A DNA stretch of 6,992 nucleotides from an uncultured Prevotella sp. (GCA_905372445.1 CAJPPF010000119.1:1-6992), one strand, 5' to 3'. Positions 1 to 6,259 are shown, counted from the first letter of the stretch. Translations and numbers: made by a program. Notes: a model not told the origin generated them from the letters alone.

Positions 1-1596
1 GTAATTAAATCGTGTCATATATCCTATAGCATCTTTATTATAAGAATTATATAACACTGCATATACTCCTTTGAAACTATAATTTAATTCTGCATTATGG
101 GCGAGAGTTGGTCGCAAACTTGCATTGCCCGACACATAATCAGTCGTAGTAGTATAGTATTTATACGGATTCAAGTCAATAAAATTAGGTCTCGTTATAC
201 CCATGGAATAAGCAATGGTGAAGCGACATGCTGTTGATGGATTCCAACTTAAATTAATAGTTGGGAATAAATGGCAATAAGTGTCGCTGTTTCTCTCACT
301 GTTCACACGCTGATACCCCTTGATATGAGTATTCTCATAGCGAAGTCCAAACTTCCCGAAAAGAGAATTTGTAAGATTCCTTTCCATACTTACATAAGCT
401 GCCATTGTGTTTTCGTAGTAATCGAAAATATCGTTTTGCATAGTATTTGTAATCAAAGCATTGCCTTTAAGTTTCTTGATTTCCAGTTCCGTATTATTAC
501 CTATGCCAGTAAAAGCCAATCCTGTCTCCATGCGAAAGACGTTAAGGGGCAACACTGCATCCAGCTTCACTGAATGGATATGATATTTGTTGTCACCATT
601 GTTTGTCAGTCTTGTGTCTATGTTGTTTCCTATTGTCGACACATCTGAAAAGCTCTTCGTTCGTTTATCGAAATAGTTGTAAGTGACATTAAGGCTTTTC
701 CCTTTTGAATCCAAATTCCAATCAGAAAAAGCTGTAAATGTAAACGAGTCATTTGGTCGAGTTGGTGAATTGTTTATAGACCTGTATGTTGCATCCATAT
801 CTGTAGTGATATCATACAGACAGCTATTCAACCTATTTGTATAGTAATTGAAAATTACACCAGCACCTAACTCTTCTGTGAATTTGTATTTGAATAGACC
901 GTTAGCTCCTAGAGTTCTATTAGTGTAATCAGTAGAACGATTGGATGTTTTTATATAGTCCACAAACGTATATGTACGATTTAAATCGTTGATACCTTTT
1001 GTGTCATTCCAACTTGCATCTGCCGATAGCTCTACCTTGCGTGTTGTATGCGACATGTTTCCGCCAACAAGATAGCTGAACGACTCGCGCGCATTTCCAT
1101 TCGCCCATATATTTCCACGTGAGCCTAAAGACTCATTAACTGATGTTATGCTTATATATGCAACACTATTCCCAGCGGCATATTTTGCAGGAGGAGTAGT
1201 AAACACTTCTATTTTCTCTATACCATTAGCCTGCAGATTCTTCAAACGCGCAACTATAGCTTCATCAGACATCTCCAAAAGATGACCGTCTACAATGTAC
1301 TTTACTTGATTTTTTCCAGCGACAGATACCATATCATTTATTACTGACACGCGTGGAATACGGTCAAGCACTTCTATGGCATTCATACCCTTAACGTATT
1401 GATCGTTCTTTGTCAAGTAAATGATTCTATCGGGAGCTTGCTTTACCACAGTACGTGAAGCAACAATTACGACTTCATTAAGTTGAAGCAACTTATCCCA
1501 GTCGGAAGTAATAGAATCATTTGCATTCTGAGCGTTCATAGTTATTGGAAATAGTAATATTCCCAACAATGCAATAACTGATTTCATATATCTCAT
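1..1596 (-). CDS. TonB-dependent receptor-like outer-membrane beta-barrel protein (PF14905 type), C-terminus outside window
   Basis: This reading frame stays open from the ATG at 1594-1596 to the window edge, giving 532 residues with the C-terminus missing. Residues 1-22 form a signal peptide ending in MNAQ. Residues about 38-155 look like a TonB-receptor plug: LNEVVIVASR, then AIEVLDRIPRVSV (73-85), then VDGHLLEMSDEA, then IEKIEVFTTPPAKYAAG (126-142). Beta-strand-rich barrel sequence follows, including the family signature ITRPNFIDLNPYKYY (467-481) and GNASLRP (490-496). The usual tail of the plug motif (GxINI) is replaced by NSVAYISIT. Many relatives carry a carboxypeptidase-like domain before the plug; here the plug follows the signal peptide almost directly. 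A second start at M4 (ATG at 1585-1587) also gives a good signal peptide. The gene starts 11 bp after the preceding stop and is probably the fourth gene of the ECF sigma operon. Substrate is unknown; it may act as importer, sensor or sigma-factor output. Confidence 0.88.
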   Translation of the reverse strand, partial: MRYMKSVIALLGILLFPITMNAQNANDSITSDWDKLLQLNEVVIVASRTVVKQAPDRIIYLTKNDQYVKGMNAIEVLDRIPRVSVINDMVSVAGKNQVKYIVDGHLLEMSDEAIVARLKNLQANGIEKIEVFTTPPAKYAAGNSVAYISITSVNESLGSRGNIWANGNARESFSYLVGGNMSHTTRKVELSADASWNDTKGINDLNRTYTFVDYIKTSNRSTDYTNRTLGANGLFKYKFTEELGAGVIFNYYTNRLNSCLYDITTDMDATYRSINNSPTRPNDSFTFTAFSDWNLDSKGKSLNVTYNYFDKRTKSFSDVSTIGNNIDTRLTNNGDNKYHIHSVKLDAVLPLNVFRMETGLAFTGIGNNTELEIKKLKGNALITNTMQNDIFDYYENTMAAYVSMERNLTNSLFGKFGLRYENTHIKGYQRVNSERNSDTYCHLFPTINLSWNPSTACRFTIAYSMGITRPNFIDLNPYKYYTTTTDYVSGNASLRPTLAHNAELNYSFKGVYAVLYNSYNKDAIGYMTRFNY

Positions 1597-1607
1597 TCTT
1601 TAATGAG

Positions 1608-1991
1608 TTATTTAAATGCTTTTTCTTTACCTTGGATGAAGAAAAATCCTCCGCCAAATCTGTCACGTTGTAAGCCTATGTATATTACTTCACCATTATT
1701 GACTATCTGAAGTGAGGTATATCGTTCATCCTCTCCTTGATAGTCGGAATAGTCTTTTGAGCGCGGCCTGTCTTTTTCTATGGCTTCGGCTATAGCGTGA
1801 ATTATCTTAGGATTGTTCTTAATCGTAATACCTCGATAATAGTTACCGTTGGTTTTATAGATGGAAATAGTAACATTTTTGTTATTGTTATATCTTCCAT
1901 CAAATAATCTTTCCACATTTAATCGTGGAGGCTTAGCATAAACTGTAATCGTTACGATTACCATGAAAAAAAGAATTAAAAAACGCTTCAT
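1608..1991 (-). CDS. Small exported protein in ECF sigma operon, possibly DUF6108 family
   Basis: A 127-residue protein whose function I do not recognise. Residues 1-19 form a hydrophobic signal peptide (MKRFLILFFMVIVTITVYA) with no lipobox cysteine, so the mature protein of about 108 residues is probably soluble in the periplasm. It is basic and predicted alpha/beta: strands around 39-46 (NVTISIYK) and 51-57 (YYRGITI), a helix around 60-73 (NPKIIHAIAEAIEK), strands around 92-108 (TSLQIVNNGEVIYIGLQ) and a glycine/aromatic strand at 113-119 (GGGFFFI). From memory this resembles DUF6108, a Bacteroidales family of unknown function; the name is unverified. The start ATG overlaps the stop of the anti-sigma-like gene in an ATGA, which argues for translational coupling, and the barrel gene begins 11 bp downstream. 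By position it could link the periplasmic tail of the anti-sigma-like protein to the outer-membrane barrel, but that is inference. Confidence 0.8.
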   Translation of the reverse strand: MKRFLILFFMVIVTITVYAKPPRLNVERLFDGRYNNNKNVTISIYKTNGNYYRGITIKNNPKIIHAIAEAIEKDRPRSKDYSDYQGEDERYTSLQIVNNGEVIYIGLQRDRFGGGFFFIQGKEKAFK

Positions 1992-2482
1992 TGTTTACGA
2001 TTTTGATGATTCATAAAATATTCTACCCTCTTTTGCTCTGTTGCCTGTTGTACTTCTAATGCCTGCATGAAAGATTTCACTTTCTGTTCCTCTTTCTCAG
2101 CCATTTTTTTTGCCATTTTTGAGGTCAGTTGTTTTCCCTCATCATAGGCAATAAACACTGTGCCGTCATCATTATTAAACTCGTGGATTTGTAACAGAGC
2201 AAAAACACCTATCAGTATTGCCACACTTGCAGCAATCCTCAATGACCAAACACTAAGCGTCCGGACTTTTCGCGACCTATGGTGTATGGACATATCAGAG
2301 AATTTTACCTGATACGACAATTCCATTAACAGCCTAGTTTCATCAATCAACTCAGAGTTTAAACGTGTACTAAACAGTATATATTCCAGTTCTGCTTCTT
2401 CCTGTACAGATAACCGGCAATCATTATAAAGCTGGCATAGCGTCTCAAATTCATTAATGCTTAAATCATCTATCCGTTTCAT
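1988..2482 (-). CDS. Probable anti-sigma factor, single-pass inner-membrane protein without FecR domain
   Basis: A 164-residue protein encoded directly after the ECF sigma gene, with its ATG overlapping the sigma stop (ATGA). Residues 1-75 are a predicted cytoplasmic helical domain in the style of Bacteroidetes anti-sigma factors: INEFETLCQLYND (9-21), then RLSVQEEAELEYILFS (23-38), then a helix ELIDETRLLMELSYQV. A basic stretch HHRSRKVR (67-74) precedes one membrane helix at about 82-99 (RIAASVAILIGVFALLQI), giving an N-in, C-out orientation. The outer part of about 65 residues is short and very polar: FIAYDEGKQLTSKMAKKMAEK, then further E/K/Q-rich helix to the end. No cysteine/histidine zinc-binding anti-sigma motif is visible, nor a FecR periplasmic domain, which would need well over 100 more residues. 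Expected role: hold the neighbouring sigma factor at the inner membrane until a signal arrives, perhaps through regulated proteolysis of the short tail. The role rests on gene order and topology. Confidence 0.8.
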   Translation of the reverse strand: MKRIDDLSINEFETLCQLYNDCRLSVQEEAELEYILFSTRLNSELIDETRLLMELSYQVKFSDMSIHHRSRKVRTLSVWSLRIAASVAILIGVFALLQIHEFNNDDGTVFIAYDEGKQLTSKMAKKMAEKEEQKVKSFMQALEVQQATEQKRVEYFMNHQNRKQ

Positions 2483-2958
2483 TTATTCAGTCTTTTATAA
2501 TGTTCACGTATCTTTTTGCGAGCACGACTCATGTTCATCCTCACAGCTTCTACTGACATGGATAACTCTTCTGCTATCAGTTCGTAATCATATCCTTCAT
2601 GTGTCACTAAATTAAAAATCTGCTGTTGAAGAGGGGACAAGTCTTTACTTAAAAGATTTTCCAGATTCTTTATGTCCTCTGTCTCCATTGTGTAATAAAG
2701 TAATTTGGAAGTCCTTGAATCTTCAATAGACTGCATCTTAGCCTTTCTTAATTTGTCGATACACACATTGCGAAGAGCACATACGAGTTTGTTCTTCGCT
2801 TCGTTATCGTCTGAAATATTACCTTTAGATTTGAGTTTCAACCACGTATCTTGTAGTGCATCTTTAGCATCCTCATCGTTTGAAAGATACTTCAAAGCGA
2901 TGTGGTGCAACTTACTGCGCAAGTTTAAGAACGAGGATGTCAATATGTCGTGTCCCAT
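2479..2958 (-). CDS. ECF-family RNA polymerase sigma-70 factor
   Basis: A 159-residue extracytoplasmic-function sigma factor with only the two core domains, a normal length for the family. Region 2 lies at about 10-75; the core-binding signature is ALKYLSNDEDAKDALQDTWLKLKSK (21-45, read in two parts), followed by region 2.3/2.4-like ALRNVCIDKLRKAK (61-74). A short linker leads to region 4 at about 103-155: LSPLQQQIFNLVTHEGYDYE, then a helix-turn-helix IAEELSMSVEAVRMNMSRAR (128-147) for recognition of the -35 element. It would redirect RNA polymerase to its own promoter set, plausibly including this operon. It is the first gene of the cluster, with ATGA overlap to the anti-sigma-like gene, the usual arrangement for a sigma/anti-sigma pair made in matched amounts. 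The ATG at 2956-2958 precedes the first conserved helix by about ten residues, which fits the family. Target promoters cannot be deduced from this window. Confidence 0.93.
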   Translation of the reverse strand: MGHDILTSSFLNLRSKLHHIALKYLSNDEDAKDALQDTWLKLKSKGNISDDNEAKNKLVCALRNVCIDKLRKAKMQSIEDSRTSKLLYYTMETEDIKNLENLLSKDLSPLQQQIFNLVTHEGYDYELIAEELSMSVEAVRMNMSRARKKIREHYKRLNK

Positions 2959-2983
2959 TTAATATTGATACGATTTATTCCAA

Positions 2984-2991
2984 TAAACATA
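2984..2991 (-). promoter_or_regulatory. Weak candidate -7 box for the ECF sigma operon
   Basis: Read on the minus strand, TATGTTTA matches seven of the eight positions of the Bacteroidetes -7 box TAnnTTTG, 25 bp upstream of the sigma-factor ATG. No TTG is seen at the expected -33 distance, only a T run near 3003-3009. The operon may instead use a promoter read by its own ECF sigma factor, whose consensus is unknown here. The region just upstream also has a 7-bp direct repeat AGATAAT at 3016-3022 and 3031-3037. Confidence 0.25.
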
Positions 2992-3068
2992 ACATCTAAC
3001 ATTAAAAAAGTATGCAGATAATTCCTCTGAAGATAATGTATGTAATTTATCAACCATACTAAACTCAA

Positions 3069-3105
3069 ATCAGCCAATGACTTTTGGTTTAAATCAATGG
3101 CTGAT
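3069..3105. repeat. Imperfect 12-bp inverted repeat upstream of the ECF sigma operon
   Basis: The arms at 3069-3080 (ATCAGCCAATGA) and 3094-3105 (TCAATGGCTGAT) pair at 11 of 12 positions with one A/A mismatch, around a 13-base loop. It lies 111 bp upstream of the sigma-factor ATG and 33 bp from the terminator-like hairpin that follows the permease gene. No U run follows on either strand, so a simple intrinsic terminator is unlikely. It could be an operator, a leader-RNA hairpin if transcription starts upstream of it, or a second terminator working without a U run. Confidence 0.6.
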
Positions 3106-3137
3106 ATGGATAAGTTCTTTTATCTCCAGCTCCACAC

Positions 3138-3173
3138 GATAAAGCCTGGCTGGATGCCAGGCTTTATCTTTTT
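3138..3173. terminator. Perfect 13-bp stem-loop after the permease gene, probable terminator
   Basis: Arms GATAAAGCCTGGC (3138-3150) and GCCAGGCTTTATC (3156-3168) are exactly complementary around a 5-base loop TGGAT. It begins 19 bp past the permease stop codon in the direction of transcription, so it should end that transcript. The T run (TTTTT, 3169-3173) lies on the plus-strand side. On the minus strand the stem is preceded by five A residues and followed by GTGTGG. The hairpin is therefore a textbook terminator for plus-strand RNA and a U-poor one for the gene it follows; it may work in both directions. Confidence 0.75.
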
Positions 3174-3186
3174 CCAAGACTGTATC

Positions 3187-5010
3187 TTAGAATGCGAATA
3201 TCAATGGCAGCACTATTGTCATCACTATACCTATGGCTATCTGCAACGGAAGTCCTACACGAACATAATCTATGAAGGTGTAACGTCCTGCCTTCATCAC
3301 AAGTGCATTGGGTGGTGTAGAGAAGGGAGAAGCAAAGCACATGCTCGCACCAAGCGTTACGGCAAACATAAACGAATACGGACTTACGCCTATCTGTTGC
3401 GCAGCCACAAGGGCGATAGGCGCCATAAGTACCGCGGTGGCTGTGTTGCTGATAAACATCGTGATAAGCGATGTAGTGAAATAGATTCCTGCCAGCAGAG
3501 CATAAGGACCCAGCGCCCCCAGACTACTTACAAGTGTTTCCGACACAATCTGCGACACGCCGGTCTTCTCCAATGCTGTCGACATTGGCATCATAGCACC
3601 GATAAGAACAATGCTTTCCCAATTTATTGTCTTATACGCTGCATCAACGCTACGGAAACAGCCCGAGAATATAGTCAGCAACGCTGCTATAAGAACGGCA
3701 GTGACAGGCGCCATAGGAATGAAGTCGAGCACCATCATTGCTATCATCAGCAGCATAATGACTGCAGCCACAGGAGCTTTATAATCAAGCAGCACTTTCT
3801 CTACTTTCCTATCAGGATGACCTAAGACCACCCAGTTGTCGTTCTCATAATTCATTTGCAGAAGCTTGTCCCAATGACCTTGCACAAGGAGTATGTCGCC
3901 ATTGCGCAGACGATGCTCAGTGAGGTCTTCCATTATATACTCCTCGTCACGTCGTATACCGAGTATATTCACCGAATAGTCCTCGCGTAGCCTTGAGTTC
4001 TTGATGCGCGTACCCACTAATTGCGACGTCGGTAATACCACAATCTCTGTGATACCGATGCTGTAGAAGTCCAGTCCCTCACCATGTAGATTCACGAGAT
4101 GATAGTCTTTTGCCAGGCGATTCATACCTTCTTCGTCGCCATAGAAATATATTATGTCTTCATGGTTTATTCTCGTATCTGCCCATGCCATGTTCTGACT
4201 GATATCGCGGCTTAAAGCATTGCGTTTCTCATTGCGAATCTCGAGAATTGTCAGTCCGTAGTTGTTATGCAGGTCAAGTTCACCGACTTTCAATCCCGAT
4301 AAACTGTCAGCACTGCTGCCCACACCATATTTATATAACTTATCCGGCAGTTGGTATTCCTCTGCCAGTTCATCCAAGCTTTTTTCCTTATTCTGCATCT
4401 GCTGCTTATCCTTCTTCTTTATCAGCATCAGGCTCATCGGCAGCAGTATCGCAACGCCCATTGCTATCACGATAATGCCGACGGGGAGGAAAGAGAAAAA
4501 TGCCAGCGGAGCGAATCCGTTGTCCTCGAGCGTCTCACTTATCACAAGGTTCGGTGGCGTACCAATTAGTGTCAGCATTCCACCAAGACTTCCTGCAAAC
4601 GCCATCGGCATAAGCAGACGTGAGGAGCGGATGCCCGAACTGGCAGCCATACTAACAATGATAGGCATCATTATCGCCACTGTGCCGGTATTGCTTACGA
4701 AAGCTCCGATAACGGAAGTGGCAAGCATCACGAGTACGAATGCACGCATCTCATTGCCTTTTGCCAGTTGTGCTATATTGTTGCCTGCCGACTGCGCCAG
4801 ACCGGTCTGCAAGATGGCTCCACCGACAATAAACAGTCCGATCATCATGATGACTATAGGCGAAGAGAATCCGCTCAAGGCTTCACTTGTGGTGAGCACA
4901 CCTGTAGCTGTAAGCACCATAAGGGCAGACATGGCAACAATATCGCCACGCACTCGCCCCCAGGCAAACATAGCGATAGTAACAATCAATACTATTATTG
5001 TCAGTATCAT
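3187..5010 (-). CDS. SLC13/DASS-type anion permease with two central RCK_C (TrkA-C) domains
   Basis: A complete 607-residue inner-membrane transporter. The N-terminal membrane half (about 1-198) carries the family signatures SNTGTVAIMMPI (106-117) and LIGTPPNLVIS (148-158). A cytoplasmic middle of about 205-400 holds two RCK_C-like domains, roughly 225-300 (GLKVGELDLHNNYGLTILEI then DIIYFYGDEEGMNRLA) and 318-395 (SQLVGTRIKNSRLREDYSVN then RNGDILLVQGHWDKLLQM). The C-terminal membrane half (about 412-607) repeats the signatures: ISNTATAVLMAPIAL (520-534) and SPFSTPPNALVM (561-572). The paired SNT and TPPN motifs mark the two hairpins that form the substrate and sodium sites in this superfamily. 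The size and layout match the YfbS-like group (about 610 residues in E. coli, from memory). The substrate is not determined; dicarboxylate, sulfate or another oxyanion are all possible, and RCK_C-containing members include sulfur transporters. It appears monocistronic, with its own promoter just upstream and a terminator after it. GC content is higher than in the sigma operon. Confidence 0.93.
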   Translation of the reverse strand: MILTIIVLIVTIAMFAWGRVRGDIVAMSALMVLTATGVLTTSEALSGFSSPIVIMMIGLFIVGGAILQTGLAQSAGNNIAQLAKGNEMRAFVLVMLATSVIGAFVSNTGTVAIMMPIIVSMAASSGIRSSRLLMPMAFAGSLGGMLTLIGTPPNLVISETLEDNGFAPLAFFSFLPVGIIVIAMGVAILLPMSLMLIKKKDKQQMQNKEKSLDELAEEYQLPDKLYKYGVGSSADSLSGLKVGELDLHNNYGLTILEIRNEKRNALSRDISQNMAWADTRINHEDIIYFYGDEEGMNRLAKDYHLVNLHGEGLDFYSIGITEIVVLPTSQLVGTRIKNSRLREDYSVNILGIRRDEEYIMEDLTEHRLRNGDILLVQGHWDKLLQMNYENDNWVVLGHPDRKVEKVLLDYKAPVAAVIMLLMIAMMVLDFIPMAPVTAVLIAALLTIFSGCFRSVDAAYKTINWESIVLIGAMMPMSTALEKTGVSQIVSETLVSSLGALGPYALLAGIYFTTSLITMFISNTATAVLMAPIALVAAQQIGVSPYSFMFAVTLGASMCFASPFSTPPNALVMKAGRYTFIDYVRVGLPLQIAIGIVMTIVLPLIFAF

Positions 5011-5033
5011 AAATAAATAATCTTAGTCACTTG

Positions 5034-5068
5034 CAAAGGTAATGAAAAAAACTGATAATAACTGACAA
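5034..5068 (-). promoter_or_regulatory. Bacteroidetes-type promoter of the permease gene
   Basis: On the minus strand TACCTTTG (5041-5034) fits the -7 consensus TAnnTTTG exactly and is followed by CA, as is common in this phylum. The permease ATG lies 23 bp downstream, leaving a short leader. The only TTG upstream is at 5068-5066, 24 bp from the -7 box, further than the usual 19-21; the expected -33 position shows no TTTG. A direct repeat TCAGT (5065-5061 and 5055-5051, ten bases apart) sits in the spacer and could be a regulator site. Confidence 0.65.
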
Positions 5069-5115
5069 GCGGAATATTATTTACCGTCCTTCCGAGAAAT
5101 GGCAGGCAAAAGAAT

Positions 5116-5139
5116 GACGGCGCCAATACCGGCACCGTC
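5116..5139 (-). terminator. Probable terminator of the secreted-protein operon
   Basis: Arms GACGGCGCC (5116-5124) and GGCACCGTC (5131-5139) pair at 8 of 9 positions around the 6-base loop AATACC. Read on the minus strand the hairpin is followed by ATTCTTTTGCC, a T-rich stretch. It is GC-rich in an AT-rich neighbourhood and lies between the calycin-like stop codon (about 200 bp upstream) and the permease promoter, where a transcript end is expected. The long gap to the stop codon means the transcript would include repeat copy 1. Confidence 0.55.
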
Positions 5140-5162
5140 TTACATCGGTTGATGTCTGGTTA

Positions 5163-5208
5163 TTATGTTTGATTGCCAAAGGCAGAACGTAACGAATCAC
5201 GTCTCTTC
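5163..5208. repeat. Dispersed hairpin repeat, copy 1 (short form)
   Basis: The segment TTATG-TTTGATTGCCAAAGGC, then ACGTAACGAAT, then CACGTCTCTTC matches the element at 6881-6960 in the same orientation, apart from a few substitutions, two one-base gaps and one internal block absent here. Its core is a small hairpin: ACGTAA (5187-5192), loop CGAA, TCACGT (5197-5202). In minus-strand RNA this becomes a six-pair stem with one G-U pair closed over a UUCG loop, a stable tetraloop sequence. It lies in the untranslated region downstream of the calycin-like gene, before the probable terminator. Possible roles: REP-like element, transcript-end protection or a protein site. Confidence 0.65.
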
Positions 5209-5338
5209 GGCTTACGTCATTTATAAACCCGAAAATAATATATCGGTAGATGTAAAGAAAGTCTTTATAGAACAACTTTCCTCATACCAGTGTATATTAT
5301 TAAGGTATTTTTTCTTACACAGGCTGGAAGAAAAAGCT

Positions 5339-6259
5339 TTACCGGAAACTAACACCTTTGAATGTTCCTTTGACAGGGAAAGGCATCTTTCCAACCTGAT
5401 AGTTGTTTTCCAACTCAATATAACCTGTGTCAGTCCTACGAACAACCACACGGCAGACATAGCTGTCCATCACATAGTCGCCATCCATCGTATTAGACTT
5501 GAAGTGGAACGGGATTTTATCATCCTTATATGCCTTCACGAATGCCTTCTCTGACTCTACGTAAGGAATATTAGGAATAGTGTATGTCCCTACAACGATT
5601 GTGCCGAGCAGAGTATTTTCATAGCTTATCTGCGGTACAATAAGGTTTATTGTCCCGTCTGCATTGGCTGTCACCTGATACCCCACAGTCTTATTGCTTG
5701 CATACGACTGACTGGCAACAGATATGTTATCAGTACCTTCGTATATGCCTTGCGTAGCGTAGTTTAGCGGCTCTGACTTTGCATATACCCAGTTGATGAT
5801 TGTGTCGCCCATGCTACCGGCTATGATCTTGAAGTTGGTCATGCTGCCTTCAATCTTTGCATCGTAGATATCCGTCTCGTCTTGCATTGGTCTGGCTATC
5901 GTCAACACACCCTTGCCTGAGATATTACCATGGTCAATTACGATATCGAAATATCCCTTGCTCCACTCTCCGCCCTTGAATATGCAACTAACCTTGCCTG
6001 TGGGAGTATTGTAAACCGACACCTTGGCTCCATAACCATAGTATTGGTTCTGGTTCTCCTTTGTTGAAAAAAGAATATAACCCATGAACTCGCGGAGGAA
6101 CTTAGGCTGGTCCTTATCAGCACCAAACTCTATTTTCTCTATTTGATTTGATTTGAGCAAAATCTTTGTTCCGTCAGTCTTGCTGATCGTCACTGTCTGT
6201 GCATTGATATTGGCTGCAGCAACAAAAACTGCAGCTATTAAGGTAAAAAACTTCTTCAT
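5339..6259 (-). CDS. Secreted calycin-like beta-barrel domain protein
   Basis: A 306-residue exported protein. Residues 1-20 form a signal peptide ending in NINA before QTV. Residues 21-46 (TVTISKTDGTKILLKSNQIE, then KIEFG) resemble the short N-terminal beta module common in Bacteroidales secreted proteins and also present in the upstream gene. The part at about 170-306 matches my recollection of the Calycin_like family (PF13944): IYEGTDNISV, then VGYQVTANADGTINLIVPQI (192-211), LLGTIVVGTYTIPNI (217-231), and GDYVMDSYVCRVVVRRTD (260-277), ending in GTFKG. The middle (about 60-165) is also strand-rich (GYGAKVSVYNTPTGKVSCIF; IYDAKIEGSMTNFKI) and might be a second, more diverged barrel. No lipobox, so it is probably periplasmic or exported rather than a lipoprotein. 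The start codon shares one base with the upstream stop (TAATG), implying coupled translation. Ligand and function are unknown; calycin folds often bind small hydrophobic molecules, but nothing here identifies one. Confidence 0.82.
   Translation of the reverse strand: MKKFFTLIAAVFVAAANINAQTVTISKTDGTKILLKSNQIEKIEFGADKDQPKFLREFMGYILFSTKENQNQYYGYGAKVSVYNTPTGKVSCIFKGGEWSKGYFDIVIDHGNISGKGVLTIARPMQDETDIYDAKIEGSMTNFKIIAGSMGDTIINWVYAKSEPLNYATQGIYEGTDNISVASQSYASNKTVGYQVTANADGTINLIVPQISYENTLLGTIVVGTYTIPNIPYVESEKAFVKAYKDDKIPFHFKSNTMDGDYVMDSYVCRVVVRRTDTGYIELENNYQVGKMPFPVKGTFKGVSFR

Larger units (their letters stand above)
5011..5338. other. Intergenic region between the calycin-like gene and the permease gene
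   Basis: No convincing gene lies in these 328 bases. In transcription order (right to left) it holds a featureless AT-rich stretch 5338-5209 with only a small hairpin (TAAAGA/TCTTTA, 5253-5267), then repeat copy 1 (5163-5208), a 5-bp hairpin ACATC/GATGT (5142-5155), a stronger imperfect hairpin (5116-5139), and the permease promoter (5034 upward). A minus-strand frame across 5081-5275 crosses the repeat and has no family-like features. Confidence 0.7.

Noticed and set aside
271..573. Plus-strand 100-codon frame
   Set aside because: It is antisense to the outer-membrane barrel, whose frame is open across the whole region and carries the family signatures.
3097..3825. Plus-strand open frame of 242 codons over the end of the permease gene
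   Set aside because: It is antisense to a clearly conserved transporter, rich in Cys, His, Arg and Tyr in no domain-like order, and has no promoter or family features.
4262..5020. Plus-strand open frame of 252 codons within the permease gene
   Set aside because: It is the complement of hydrophobic transporter codons, which gives Ser/Ile/Pro-rich nonsense; the minus-strand frame carries the paired SNT and TPPN motifs.
5164..5171. TATGTTTG on the plus strand, a match to the Bacteroidetes -7 box
   Set aside because: It is part of the repeat, has no TTG at the -33 distance, and no plus-strand gene follows; copy 2 has an extra base that breaks the match.
5081..5275. Minus-strand 64-codon frame in the intergenic region
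   Set aside because: It runs through the repeat and the probable terminator, and its composition (Arg, His, Tyr, Cys) is not protein-like.
5165..5554. Plus-strand open frame of 129 codons starting in repeat copy 1
   Set aside because: It overlaps the 3' end of the calycin-like gene and has no signal peptide, domain or coherent promoter.
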